In this document: piece after piece, positions 25,195-33,397 of the stretch
Layout: the number at the start of each line of letters is the position of its first letter
Numbering within the stretch: position 1 is the first letter of the stretch
Assembly (NCBI GenBank): GCA_035476635.1
Contig: DATILI010000033.1
Coordinates: forward strand, 1 to 38,649
Length of the DNA stretch: 38,649 nt
Source of the DNA: DATILI01 sp035476635
GTDB lineage: Bacteria > Pseudomonadota > Gammaproteobacteria > Burkholderiales > Burkholderiaceae_C
Direction: 5' to 3'
Position numbers and translations under genes: made by a program
The notes under the pieces: generated by a model
Told to the model about the DNA's origin: nothing
What the model saw: only the letters and a program-made list of their open reading frames with translations
Databases searched by the model: none

Positions 25195-26343
25195 TCAAGT
25201 CTCCTTGTGTTCTTCTGCGACCGGGTTTACCTGCTTGAGCATGACCATGCGTTGCTGCGCCATGCGTGCACCGACTTGCGTACGATCCTTGACGTCGCCG
25301 GCCAATTGGCCGCAGGCTGCATCAATGTCGTCGCCGCGCGTCTTGCGCACGGTCGTGACGATACCAGCATCGCTCAGGATCTTGGCAAAGGCAATCACCT
25401 GGGATTGGGGCGATCGCAACAGGCCCGACGCGGGGAAGGGGTTGAAGGGAATCAGGTTGAGCTTGCAGGAAACGCCGTTGCCGCCGTGCCGACGCACCAG
25501 GTCGACCAGCTGGCGCGCATGCTGAGGCTGGTCATTCACGCCATCCAGCATGCAGTATTCAAACGTGATGAAGTCCCGGGGCGCATGCTCCAGATAGCGG
25601 TTGCAAGAGTCCAGCAGCTCCTGCAATGGGTATTTCTTGTTGAGCGGCACGAGGTTGTCGCGCAGCGGATCGTTCGGGGCGTGCAGCGACACCGCGAGCG
25701 CGACCGGGCAATCCTGTGCCAGCCGGTCCATCATGGGCACGACGCCCGAGGTCGAGACCGTGACGCGCCGGCGCGACAAGCCGTAGCCATGGTCATCGAG
25801 CATCACGCGCAGCGCGGGAACGAGGGCGCTGTAGTTTTGCAGCGGTTCGCCCATGCCCATCATCACCACATTGGAAATGACGCGTTCCTCGGTGTTCAAG
25901 TGTTTGCGCAGGAAATGCTCGGCAAACCAGAGCTGCGCAACGATTTCGCCGGTCGTCAGGTTGCGGCTGAAACCCTGGTGGCCGGTCGAGCAGAATCGGC
26001 AGCCGACCGCGCACCCCGCTTGTGACGACACGCACAAGGTGCCGCGCGCATCTTCGGGGATGAAAACCGCTTCGACGGCATTGCCGTCGCCCACGTCGAA
26101 CAGCCACTTGATCGTGCCGTCGGTGGACTCGTGCTGGGTGATGACTTGCAGGCCCGAAATGCGGGCGCTGCCCTTCAATTTCTCGCGCAGCGACTTTGCC
26201 AGATCGCTCATCTGGTCAAAATCGAAGGCGCCTTTTTGGTGAATCCAGCGGAACAGCTGGGTAGCGCGGAACCGTTTTTCACCGAGCCGCTCGCAAAAGG
26301 CGGTCAAACCCTCCAGGTCGAAGTCGAGAAGGTTGGCCGTCAT
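25195..26343 (-). CDS. rlmN: Dual-specificity 23S rRNA/tRNA C2-adenine methyltransferase RlmN
   Basis: A 382-residue radical-SAM enzyme that methylates A2503 of 23S rRNA and A37 of certain tRNAs. The cluster motif CAVGCRFC has Cys111, Cys115 and Cys118. The GEPLQNY block and the catalytic Cys near residue 353 (DIDAACGQLAG) that forms the covalent RNA adduct are present, so the enzyme looks complete. ATG 26343, 27 bases after ndk. In E. coli also, ndk-rlmN-pilF-rodZ-ispG-hisS are in order. Confidence 0.97.
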   Translation of the reverse strand: MTANLLDFDLEGLTAFCERLGEKRFRATQLFRWIHQKGAFDFDQMSDLAKSLREKLKGSARISGLQVITQHESTDGTIKWLFDVGDGNAVEAVFIPEDARGTLCVSSQAGCAVGCRFCSTGHQGFSRNLTTGEIVAQLWFAEHFLRKHLNTEERVISNVVMMGMGEPLQNYSALVPALRVMLDDHGYGLSRRRVTVSTSGVVPMMDRLAQDCPVALAVSLHAPNDPLRDNLVPLNKKYPLQELLDSCNRYLEHAPRDFITFEYCMLDGVNDQPQHARQLVDLVRRHGGNGVSCKLNLIPFNPFPASGLLRSPQSQVIAFAKILSDAGIVTTVRKTRGDDIDAACGQLAGDVKDRTQVGARMAQQRMVMLKQVNPVAEEHKET

Positions 26344-26370
26344 CGCATGGGAAATCGCGCCTGCCGGGGC

Positions 26371-26796
26371 TTAGCGCGAATAAACGTTCATGCCGGGGAA
26401 GAAGAAGCCGATTTCCACCTTGGCGGTTTCGGCTGCATCGGAGCCGTGCACGGCATTGGCATCGATGCTGTCGGCAAAGTCGGCACGAATGGTGCCGGCG
26501 GCTGCCTTCTTGGGGTCCGTCGCGCCCATGAGGTCGCGGTTCTTGAGGATGGCATTTTCGCCCTCCAGCGCCTGGATCATCACCGGGCCGGAGATCATGA
26601 ACTCCACCAGGTCCTTGAAGAAGGGACGCTCTTTGTGCACGGCATAAAACGCTTCCGCTTCACCGCGCGACAGATGGGCCATCCTGGCTGCAACCACCTT
26701 CAGGCCGGCGGCCTCGAAACGGGCGTAGATCTGGCCGATCACGTTTTTTGCCACGGCGTCGGGCTTGATGATGGAAAGGGTACGTTCGATAGCCAT
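26371..26796 (-). CDS. ndk: Nucleoside diphosphate kinase
   Basis: A 141-residue enzyme that passes the terminal phosphate of ATP to other NDPs through a phospho-His. The catalytic His is in NAVHGSDAAETA (about residue 117). The N-terminus MAIERTLSIIKPDAVAKN is the standard beta-strand/Kpn-loop start. AGGAAA lies 6 bases before ATG 26796. It probably heads the rlmN-to-purA string, because 128 non-coding bases separate it from rluB. Confidence 0.98.
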   Translation of the reverse strand: MAIERTLSIIKPDAVAKNVIGQIYARFEAAGLKVVAARMAHLSRGEAEAFYAVHKERPFFKDLVEFMISGPVMIQALEGENAILKNRDLMGATDPKKAAAGTIRADFADSIDANAVHGSDAAETAKVEIGFFFPGMNVYSR

Positions 26797-26853
26797 TTTG
26801 ATTTTCCTGCGCTTGAGAGTTGTTCGAATTTCTGCCCTTGGGCAAAGCCTTGC

Positions 26854-26859
26854 ATTTTA
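26854..26859 (-). promoter_or_regulatory. Candidate -10 hexamer (TAAAAT) for ndk
   Basis: On the minus strand TAAAAT occurs 57 bases upstream of the ndk ATG, in the 128-base gap to rluB. No good -35 is found at 16-18 bases, so this is suggestive only. Confidence 0.35.
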
Positions 26860-26924
26860 GCCCGTCAGAATGGCTTTACCGTGAAAGGCGGTATTGCCCG
26901 GGGCCATGTTTCTCGCGGCGACCG

Positions 26925-28448
26925 TCAGCGGCCACGTCCGCCCCGGCGCTGACCACCGCCACCGCCACCGCCACCGCCCGAGCCGCCTCCGCGTCGTTGG
27001 CCCTGTCCCTGGCCTTGGCCCTGTCCTTGGCGCTGCCGCGTAAAGCTGTCGGCACCGATGTAGCCAAAGGCCGTTTTCATTGGGTCGGGCTGGGCGCCGC
27101 CGGGCAAGCGATCGTCGCGGTCGGACCGCCCGCCACCAGCGTTGCGGTCACGCCCCTGGCCCCTTGGGACACCACCGGGCGCTGCACCGCCGCCCTCGGG
27201 GCGACCGCGCTGGCCCTGGCCGCCACGCTGCCCACCGCCCGAACCGCGTGGCCCCGGGCCACGCGTGCCATCGGCACGTTTGCGCCCACCCCGGCCCGCT
27301 CCAGCGTCGCGGCCACCTCTTTGCTCGCCCTGCTCGCCTTCGGCGCGACCTTGTGGCGCCCCGGCGGCCCGCACCAGCGCCTGGATATCGCGCTCGTCCA
27401 GCTCCATCCAGCCGCCACGTTTAAGCCCACGCGGCAACAACATGGCACCGTAGCGGATGCGAATGAGGCGGCTGACCGCATGGCCCACGGCTTCGAGCAT
27501 GCGTCGCACCTCGCGGTTGCGACCCTCGGAGATGGTGACACGGTACCAGCAGTTCGAACCCTCGCCGCCGCCGTCTTCGATGGAGCCGAACTGGGCCATG
27601 CCGTCGTCCAGCTTCACGCCGTCCAGCAGGCGCTGCTTTTCTTCCTTGCTCAACGCGCCCAGCACACGCACCGCGTACTCGCGCTCCAGTCCGAAGCGCG
27701 GATGCATCAGCTTGTTGGCCAGTTCACCAGAACTGGTGAACAGCAGCAGGCCTTCGGTGTTCAAGTCCAGCCGACCGACCGATTGCCATTTTCCCTGCAC
27801 CAGCTTGGGCAGCTTGCGAAACACCGTCGGCCGGTTCTGCGGGTCGTCATTGGTGACGACCTCACCTACCGGCTTGTGGTACGCGATCACGCGGGCGGGT
27901 GGTGGATCGATGCGAAAGCGGATCGGCTTGCCATTGACCTTGACCTGGTCGCCGAACTGGATGCGTTGACCGATATGGGCAGGCTCGTTGTTGACCGAGA
28001 TGCGGCCCTCCATGATGAGCTGCTCCATCTCCAATCGTGAGCCCAAGCCCGCCTGCGCAAGCACCTTGTGCAGCTTGGGTGTTTCCACCTGGGGCGCAAG
28101 TACGCGCTTGGGTACCGGCAATTCCTCGGCTTCTTCATCGGCATCGAACTGGCCGGAGACGACATCGGCGAATCGATTTGCGAAAGCTTCCCTGGGGCCC
28201 CTTGGCGCCTGCCGCGCGCGCTGTGCCGCATTGCCAGGAGATTCATCATCGAAGTCATCTTCGTCTTCGTCTTCGTCCCCGTCCTCTGCGCGCTGCTCCG
28301 TCCGCGAATCATCCGCGGCATAGGCATCTGGGGCGGTACCAACCGTGACTTCAGCGGCGACCTCAGGGGCGGCTTTGGGCACTTGGACGTCGTCGGCCCC
28401 GGCCTCGATCTGCAAAGGCGTATCGTCGCCGGCGGTCGTGTGGTTCAT
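26925..28448 (-). CDS. rluB: 23S rRNA pseudouridine synthase RluB with long disordered tails
   Basis: A 507-residue RsuA/RluB-family enzyme that makes pseudouridine at 23S position 2605. The S4 domain is at about 126-180 (KLHKVLAQAGLGSRLEMEQLI). The catalytic domain has Asp228 in SVGRLDLNTEGLLLF and GRNREVRRMLEAVGH at 309-323. E. coli RluB is about 290 residues; this one adds an acidic N-terminal tail (about 1-120, with EDGDEDEDEDDFDDE) and a Gly/Arg/Gln-rich C-terminal tail (about 365-507) with RG-type repeats. The tails are probably disordered and RNA-binding or charge-regulated. ATG 28448 overlaps the scpB stop by four bases (ATGA). Assignment to RluB rather than RsuA or RluE rests on the scpB neighbour and the tail layout. 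Confidence 0.93.
   Translation of the reverse strand: MNHTTAGDDTPLQIEAGADDVQVPKAAPEVAAEVTVGTAPDAYAADDSRTEQRAEDGDEDEDEDDFDDESPGNAAQRARQAPRGPREAFANRFADVVSGQFDADEEAEELPVPKRVLAPQVETPKLHKVLAQAGLGSRLEMEQLIMEGRISVNNEPAHIGQRIQFGDQVKVNGKPIRFRIDPPPARVIAYHKPVGEVVTNDDPQNRPTVFRKLPKLVQGKWQSVGRLDLNTEGLLLFTSSGELANKLMHPRFGLEREYAVRVLGALSKEEKQRLLDGVKLDDGMAQFGSIEDGGGEGSNCWYRVTISEGRNREVRRMLEAVGHAVSRLIRIRYGAMLLPRGLKRGGWMELDERDIQALVRAAGAPQGRAEGEQGEQRGGRDAGAGRGGRKRADGTRGPGPRGSGGGQRGGQGQRGRPEGGGAAPGGVPRGQGRDRNAGGGRSDRDDRLPGGAQPDPMKTAFGYIGADSFTRQRQGQGQGQGQGQRRGGGSGGGGGGGGGQRRGGRGR
26953..26976 (-). repeat. Four tandem CCACCG units in the rluB 3' end
   Basis: Four exact CCACCG hexamers (plus-strand reading) encode part of the Gly run in the RluB tail. 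A related imperfect CCCTGT/CCTTGG array follows near 27001-27030, encoding Gly-Gln repeats. These are candidate slippage sites that would change tail length in steps of two residues. Confidence 0.8.
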
Positions 28449-29140
28449 AGTGAATTTCCATCGGGCGGAAACACGGCTGTCTCCGCGTTGTTTTCGAGCG
28501 GTTCGGCATCTGGCGCCGGGCTGGCCTCTACGGGCACTTCATCTGGAACATCATCCCCGATCGGCAAAGTCGGCTGCATGGCGCTGTCACCGGCCTGCTC
28601 CAGCATCCGCAACGCGCCCGCCTGGGCGGCGGGGTTGTCCGTGGGAGGCAACTGATCCAGCGAGGCAAGGCCCAGGTCGTCCAGGAACTGGCGCGTTGTT
28701 GCGAAGAGCGCTGGGCGCCCCACGGTCTCGCGGTGGCCAATGACCTCGACCCAGCCGCGGTCTTCAAGCTGCTTCAAGATCAGCGAATTGATCGTGACGC
28801 CGCGAATGTCTTCCATGTCGCCGCGCGTGACGGGTTGGCGATAGGCAATGATGGCCAATGTCTCGAGCACCGCGCGGGTATAGCGAGGCGGCTTTTCAGG
28901 GTGCAGGCGATCCAGGTACTCGCGCATTTCCGGTCGGCTCTGAAAGCGCCAGCCCGATGCCACGCCCACCAGCTCCACGCCGCGCAAGGCCCAATCGTCC
29001 TGCAACTCCTGCAGCATGAGCTTCAAGGTATCGGCACCCAGCGCATCCTGGAACAACGCGCGCATCTCGCGCAATGGCAAGGGCTGCTGCGTACAGATCA
29101 GCGCAGTTTCGAGGACACGCTTGGCATCCGCCGTATTCAT
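28445..29140 (-). CDS. scpB: SMC-ScpAB complex subunit ScpB
   Basis: A 231-residue protein with two winged-helix domains that bind the ScpA kleisin and organise chromosome segregation with Smc. Recognisable blocks are DAKRVLETALICTQQPL, GWRFQSRPEMREYLDRLHPEKPPRYTRAVLETLAIIAYRQPVTR (residues split over both domains) and ETVGRPALFATT. The C-terminal 60 residues are acidic and Pro-rich, not conserved. ATG 29140 is chosen because the frame up to 29179 is not conserved; its ribosome binding site is weak. scpA is not in the window. The stop overlaps rluB. Confidence 0.95.
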   Translation of the reverse strand: MNTADAKRVLETALICTQQPLPLREMRALFQDALGADTLKLMLQELQDDWALRGVELVGVASGWRFQSRPEMREYLDRLHPEKPPRYTRAVLETLAIIAYRQPVTRGDMEDIRGVTINSLILKQLEDRGWVEVIGHRETVGRPALFATTRQFLDDLGLASLDQLPPTDNPAAQAGALRMLEQAGDSAMQPTLPIGDDVPDEVPVEASPAPDAEPLENNAETAVFPPDGNSL

Positions 29141-29221
29141 GGTGTTGCGATTTCCGGGAAAGAGCGCCATCCGGCGCATAAAAATCAGGAACGATTCATT
29201 GGGGCACGGGGTGCGTTTGAA

Positions 29222-30274
29222 TCACCCGGCGCGAGCCGTCGGCACGACGGCATCGGCAATCAGCCATTGCGCTTGATTGTAACGCAGCCCCCAGGCTTCA
29301 AGCGCGTTGCGCAAGTCGTCCGGCGGCGGTGCCTGGAATTGCATGGCCTGTCCCGTCACCGGATGCAAAAACCCCAGGCGAAACGCATGCAACGCCTGCC
29401 GCGCCAAGCCAGCCGCCGGCGCGCCGCCGTACAGTGCATCAGCCACCAGCGGATGGCCGATGGACGCCATGTGAACCCGGATCTGGTGCGTGCGCCCGGT
29501 GTGCAGCGTGCATTGCACCCAGCAGCCATGTTCACAGTTCTCCAGCAGCGCGAAATCGGTCCTCGCGGACTTTGCCCCGCTATGCTGCAAATCCACCACC
29601 GCCATGCGCAGGCGGTTGCGCACATCGCGGCCGATCGGCGCCTCCACGCTGCGAGGGGCATTGCCAACCCAGGGGCGATGCGCGAGCGCGACATATTGCC
29701 GGCTGACCTCGCGCGCCGCGATGCGCGCCACCAGCGCGTCCATCGCCCCGCGCGTGCGCGCCACAACCATCAGGCCGCTGGTATCTTTGTCAAGCCGGTG
29801 CACGATGCCGGCACGGGGCAGCAAGGCGGCCTTGGGATCATTTGCCAGCAGCCCATTGAGCAAGGTACCGCTCCAATTGCCGGGCGCGGGGTGCACCACC
29901 AGGCCGGCCGGCTTGTTGAGCACACGCAGGTAGTCGTCTTCGAATACCGTCTCCAGTGCCATCGCCTCCGGCTTGAAGGCCTGGGCCTGCGGCGTGGGCC
30001 GCAGCTCGACCTGCCCCTTCTCGCCGGCCTTCACGCGGGCCGAGGGCTTGCTGGCCAATGCCCCGTTGACGCGCACCGCACCCGCTTCGATCAATTGCTG
30101 CAGATAGTTGCGCGAGAGCTCTGGAACAAGCTCGGCCAGCGCCCGGTCCAGTCGCGCGCCATGCTGCGCTGGCTCGAACGAAACGTCCCTGATTTCGGCT
30201 TCGGGCCCGGCCTCGCCTGCGTCGTCGTCGGGATCGGCAGGGTCGGTCGATATAATCGATTGGCTATGTTTCAA
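29222..30274 (-). CDS. rluD: 23S rRNA pseudouridine synthase RluD
   Basis: A 350-residue RluA-family enzyme for pseudouridines 1911, 1915 and 1917 in 23S helix 69. An acidic N-terminal extension (1-30) precedes the S4 domain (about 40-95). The catalytic Asp162 is in VHRLDKDTSGL, and the KPAGLVVHP and GRTHQIRVHM motifs are present. In E. coli rluD is also divergent from bamD. The start is TTG 30274, because no ATG, GTG or other TTG lies upstream in the open frame and none lies close downstream; no ribosome binding site is visible. The start is therefore uncertain, but the catalytic part is unambiguous. Confidence 0.94.
   Translation of the reverse strand: MKHSQSIISTDPADPDDDAGEAGPEAEIRDVSFEPAQHGARLDRALAELVPELSRNYLQQLIEAGAVRVNGALASKPSARVKAGEKGQVELRPTPQAQAFKPEAMALETVFEDDYLRVLNKPAGLVVHPAPGNWSGTLLNGLLANDPKAALLPRAGIVHRLDKDTSGLMVVARTRGAMDALVARIAAREVSRQYVALAHRPWVGNAPRSVEAPIGRDVRNRLRMAVVDLQHSGAKSARTDFALLENCEHGCWVQCTLHTGRTHQIRVHMASIGHPLVADALYGGAPAAGLARQALHAFRLGFLHPVTGQAMQFQAPPPDDLRNALEAWGLRYNQAQWLIADAVVPTARAG
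30251..30256 (+). promoter_or_regulatory. Candidate -10 box TATAAT for bamD
   Basis: A perfect TATAAT 32 bases before the bamD ATG (30289), inside the rluD 5' end. No good -35 hexamer was found at 16-18 bases. Such a distance fits a transcript start near 30263 with a short leader that carries the AGAGGA ribosome binding site at 30274-30279. Confidence 0.55.
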
Positions 30275-30288
30275 GAGGATTGCGTGTA

Positions 30289-31095
30289 ATGTTCCGAGCC
30301 AAATTATCAGCGGTCTGCAGCTTGGGAATGACGACGCTCGTATTCCTGGTCAGCGGGTGCTCTTCCACAACAGAAGACAAGACGGCCGGCTGGAGCCCCA
30401 ACCGCATCTATGCCGAGGCCAAGGAAGAAATGAATGCGGGCGGCTACGACAAGGCGGTTCCCCTGCTCGAGAAGCTCGAGGGGCGCGCGGCGGGAACACC
30501 GCTGGCCCAGCAAGCACAGCTGGACAAGGCATACGCCCACCACAAGGCCGGCGAGCAAGCCCAGGCCATCGCCACGCTGGACCGCTTCATGAAGCTGCAT
30601 CCGGCCAGCCCGGCAATCGACTATGCCCTGTACCTCAAGGGCGTGACGAATTTCAATGACAACCTGGGGCTGTTCTCCTTCGTATCGCGCCAGGATTTGT
30701 CCGAGCGCGACCAGAAAGCGGCCAAGGAGTCATTTGAGTCCTTCAGGGAACTGGTGACGCGCTTTCCGGATTCTCGCTACGCACCGGACGCACGCCAGCG
30801 CATGACCTATGTCGTCAATTCGCTGGCCCAGTATGAGGTTCACGTCGCGCGCTACTACTACTCGCGCGGGGCCTATGTTGCTGCAATCAATCGCGCGCAA
30901 GTGGCCTTGGCCGACTATCGCGATGTGCCGGCACTCGAAGAAGCCCTGTTCATCCTTTACCGCTCCTACGAAGCTTTGGGCATGACGCAATTGCGCGATG
31001 ACGCCAGGCGCGTCATGGAAAAGAACTACCCCAATAGCGAGTACGTAAGCCGTGGCTTCAAGCCCAGCTCGGATCCGTGGTGGAAGGTGTGGTGA
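30289..31095 (+). CDS. bamD: Outer membrane assembly lipoprotein BamD
   Basis: A 268-residue essential lipoprotein of the BAM complex. The signal peptide ends in LVSGC with Cys24 lipidated. Five TPR repeats follow, with family blocks AEAKEEMNAGGYDKAVPLLEKLE, YLKGVTNFNDNLGLFSF and RYYYSRGAYVAAINRAQVAL. The start ATG 30289 has an AGAGGA box 9 bases upstream; the TTG at 30280 is not used. It is divergent from rluD and its last 38 bases overlap the 3' end of the helicase gene on the other strand. Confidence 0.97.
   Translation: MFRAKLSAVCSLGMTTLVFLVSGCSSTTEDKTAGWSPNRIYAEAKEEMNAGGYDKAVPLLEKLEGRAAGTPLAQQAQLDKAYAHHKAGEQAQAIATLDRFMKLHPASPAIDYALYLKGVTNFNDNLGLFSFVSRQDLSERDQKAAKESFESFRELVTRFPDSRYAPDARQRMTYVVNSLAQYEVHVARYYYSRGAYVAAINRAQVALADYRDVPALEEALFILYRSYEALGMTQLRDDARRVMEKNYPNSEYVSRGFKPSSDPWWKVW
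30303..30308 (-). promoter_or_regulatory. Candidate -10 box GATAAT for rluD
   Basis: On the minus strand GATAAT lies in the bamD signal-peptide codons, 28 bases before the rluD TTG. It would put the transcript start near 30297. No recognisable -35 was found, so this is weak. Confidence 0.3.
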
Positions 31096-33112
31096 GTTCT
31101 GCAAGCGCCTGGGCGTAGTCGGCGTCTGACTTGAGCTGGCGCATCGGCGGCAATGCCGCCAACAGGCGGCGGCCATAGCCCATGGTGGCCAGTCGGGTAT
31201 CGCAGACCACCAGAATGCCCCGGTCCGATTCGCGCCGGATCAGCCGGCCCGCCCCCTGCTTGAGTGCCACCGCGGCCTCCGGCACGAAATACTCATTGAA
31301 CGGGCTGCGCCCGGATGACTCAAGCCGCTGAGCGCGCGCCTCCACCAGCGGATCGTTGGGCGGTGGAAACGGCAGCTTGTCGATGACGACCAGTTGCAGT
31401 GCCTCGCCCGGCACGTCCACCCCCTCCCAGAACGAGGCCGAAGCCACCAGCACGCAGCCAGGCCCGCCTTGCGTATTGCCCAAGCGGAACCGCTCCATCA
31501 GGCGGCGCTTGGGCCATTGGCCCTGTACCAGGACTTCCACCTCGCCGGCGCCATCGAAACGGCTTTGCAGCGCCTCGCCGATAGCCCGCAATGCGCGCAG
31601 CGTCGTCGTCAGCACCATGGTTCTGCCCCCGAGCTGCCGCACGGCATCAGCCACCAGCGTCGCAACCTGCGCGCTATGGGAGGGGTCGTTGGGCTTGGGC
31701 AAGCCGCGCGGCACATAGACAGCGGCCTGGCTCGCATACTCAAAAGGGCTCTCCACGCGCAGCACCTCGGCCGACTGCAGGCCGCAGGGCTCGGTAAACC
31801 AGCTCAATCGCGCATCGTCGCCCAAGGTAGCGGATGTGAAGATCCAGGCCTTGGATGGCGCGGACGGGCCGCTATCTGCGCTGCCATTTTCAGTGGCCGC
31901 GGGACTGCCCTGCCCCAGCAACTTGGTCTGGACCGCCTGCGCAATGTCCAGTGGCGACTCCACCAGGCGCAGCTGCGCGCCGACGTCCACCCAGCGCACG
32001 GCGCCGGCCTCGCAGGGCTTGCCAAAGCGATCGGCGCGCTGTACCAGCTCCACCGCACGCTCATGCAGCCGGACGAAGTCAGGAGCGATTTCGCTGACTG
32101 TGTCCAAGGCCAGCAGCGCCTGGCCGCAGGCCGTTTGCAACGCCTGCAGGGCCTCGCCCCAGGCCACGGGCGCCACACCATCCGGCACCTCCTCTACCCA
32201 TCGCAGCTTGGTCCCTGGATAGGCCTTGCCCACAGCCAGGCGCAGATCACGCGCGCCGCGCTCCACGCCGGACACGACCTGCGACCAGTCCACCAGCCCG
32301 CGCGCCAGTTGCAAGCCAGCCCCCAGCATGTCGCGTGCGAAATCCAGCAGTTGGCCCGTGCTCAGGTGACTGCCAAGGAACTGCACGCCGGTTTCATTGA
32401 GCTGATGCGCCTCATCGAAAATCGCCACCCGTACCGTCGGCAGCAATTCGGCCATGCCCGATTCGCGCACCGCGAGGTCGGCAAAGAACAGGTGGTGGTT
32501 GACGACAACAATGTCCGCCGCAAGTGCTTCGCGCCGCGCCAGGTTGACGTGGCAAGCGCGAAACTTCGGGCATTGCGCCCCAAGGCAGTTTTCGCGGGTG
32601 GAAGTCACCAGAGGGATCAGCGGTGAACGCTCGTCCAGCCCCGGCAACTCGGCGAGGTCCCCGGTGCGCGTCACTTTGGACCACTCCTCGATCTTGGCGA
32701 GGGAGCGCGTCGATGCACGGTCCGCCGTCGTCGCATCCTGGCGTGCCGCTTCCATGCGGTGCAGGCAGAGATAGCTGCCGCGCCCTTTCAGCAAGGCGGT
32801 ACGCACGGGTAGGCCCAGCACCTCCACCAGGCGAGGCAGGTCGCGGCCGTACAGCTGGTCTTGCAAGGTCTTGGTGGCGGTGGACAGCAACACCCGCTCG
32901 CCGCTGAGCAAGGCCGGAACCAGGTAGGAAAAGGTTTTTCCCACCCCGGTACCCGCTTCCACCACCAACGCCCCGCCCTGGCCGATGGTGCGCGCCACGG
33001 CCAGCGCCATGTCGGTCTGGCCCTGGCGCACGAGAAAATGGTCGGCGGCACGCGACAGCACACCTTCCGGCGCGAATGCCTCGCGGACCAAGCCCTCTAG
33101 ATCTGAACCCAT
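31058..33112 (-). CDS. DinG/YoaA-family ATP-dependent DNA helicase
   Basis: A 684-residue XPD/DinG-like superfamily 2 helicase with a 4Fe-4S cluster, probably acting on structured or damaged DNA or R-loops. Walker A is EAGTGVGKT at 52-60, and DEAH is at 233-236. Four cysteines, 116, 176, 181 and 187, fit the cluster ligands (ENCLGAQCPKFRAC). C-terminal helicase motifs ASFWEGVDVPGE and QGAGRLIRRESDRG are present. It is closer to E. coli YoaA in length (about 636) than to DinG (716), but YoaA versus DinG cannot be settled by eye. ATG 33112 overlaps the stop of the DUF465 gene by one base. The 3' end overlaps bamD by 38 bases on the opposite strand. Confidence 0.93.
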   Translation of the reverse strand: MGSDLEGLVREAFAPEGVLSRAADHFLVRQGQTDMALAVARTIGQGGALVVEAGTGVGKTFSYLVPALLSGERVLLSTATKTLQDQLYGRDLPRLVEVLGLPVRTALLKGRGSYLCLHRMEAARQDATTADRASTRSLAKIEEWSKVTRTGDLAELPGLDERSPLIPLVTSTRENCLGAQCPKFRACHVNLARREALAADIVVVNHHLFFADLAVRESGMAELLPTVRVAIFDEAHQLNETGVQFLGSHLSTGQLLDFARDMLGAGLQLARGLVDWSQVVSGVERGARDLRLAVGKAYPGTKLRWVEEVPDGVAPVAWGEALQALQTACGQALLALDTVSEIAPDFVRLHERAVELVQRADRFGKPCEAGAVRWVDVGAQLRLVESPLDIAQAVQTKLLGQGSPAATENGSADSGPSAPSKAWIFTSATLGDDARLSWFTEPCGLQSAEVLRVESPFEYASQAAVYVPRGLPKPNDPSHSAQVATLVADAVRQLGGRTMVLTTTLRALRAIGEALQSRFDGAGEVEVLVQGQWPKRRLMERFRLGNTQGGPGCVLVASASFWEGVDVPGEALQLVVIDKLPFPPPNDPLVEARAQRLESSGRSPFNEYFVPEAAVALKQGAGRLIRRESDRGILVVCDTRLATMGYGRRLLAALPPMRQLKSDADYAQALAELTTPSTTDPSWA

Positions 33113-33354
33113 CAAGCCGGTTCTTTGGGGTCCAGGACCAGCTCCAGGCGAGCCATCTGGTCGCGCAGGCCAAGCCGGCGCTTTTTCAAGCGGCGCATCA
33201 TGAGTTCATTGACCGGTGTTTCTTCGCTCAAGCGATCGATCATGGCGTCAAGATCGGCGTGCTCGATGCGAAGTTCAATCAACTGGCGTTCGGGGGAGTG
33301 GAGATTGGGTTCCAAGGCAACTGTCGCATCGCCGGTAACCGGCTGTATATTCAT
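33112..33354 (-). CDS. YdcH/DUF465 family small protein
   Basis: An 80-residue protein. Residues 20-75 form a helical hairpin with the DUF465 pattern, (I/L)EHADLDAMIDRL and a basic LMMRRLKKRRLGLRDQMARL segment. Family function is unknown; the fold resembles short coiled coils. ATG 33354 follows a 43-base divergent gap shared with the phosphatase gene. Its TGA overlaps the helicase ATG (TGATG), which suggests coupled translation. Confidence 0.85.
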   Translation of the reverse strand: MNIQPVTGDATVALEPNLHSPERQLIELRIEHADLDAMIDRLSEETPVNELMMRRLKKRRLGLRDQMARLELVLDPKEPA

Positions 33355-33397
33355 CTGATAATACGTCTTTCAGTCGAAATAATCGAGCGGCGACAAC
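33355..33397. promoter_or_regulatory. Short divergent promoter region between DUF465 and PP2C genes
   Basis: A 43-base AT-richer gap. GATAAT at 33357-33362 could be a -10 for the plus-strand phosphatase gene, and GATTAT (minus-strand reading of about 33379-33384) could serve the minus-strand DUF465-helicase pair. No clear -35 boxes are seen. Confidence 0.35.
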
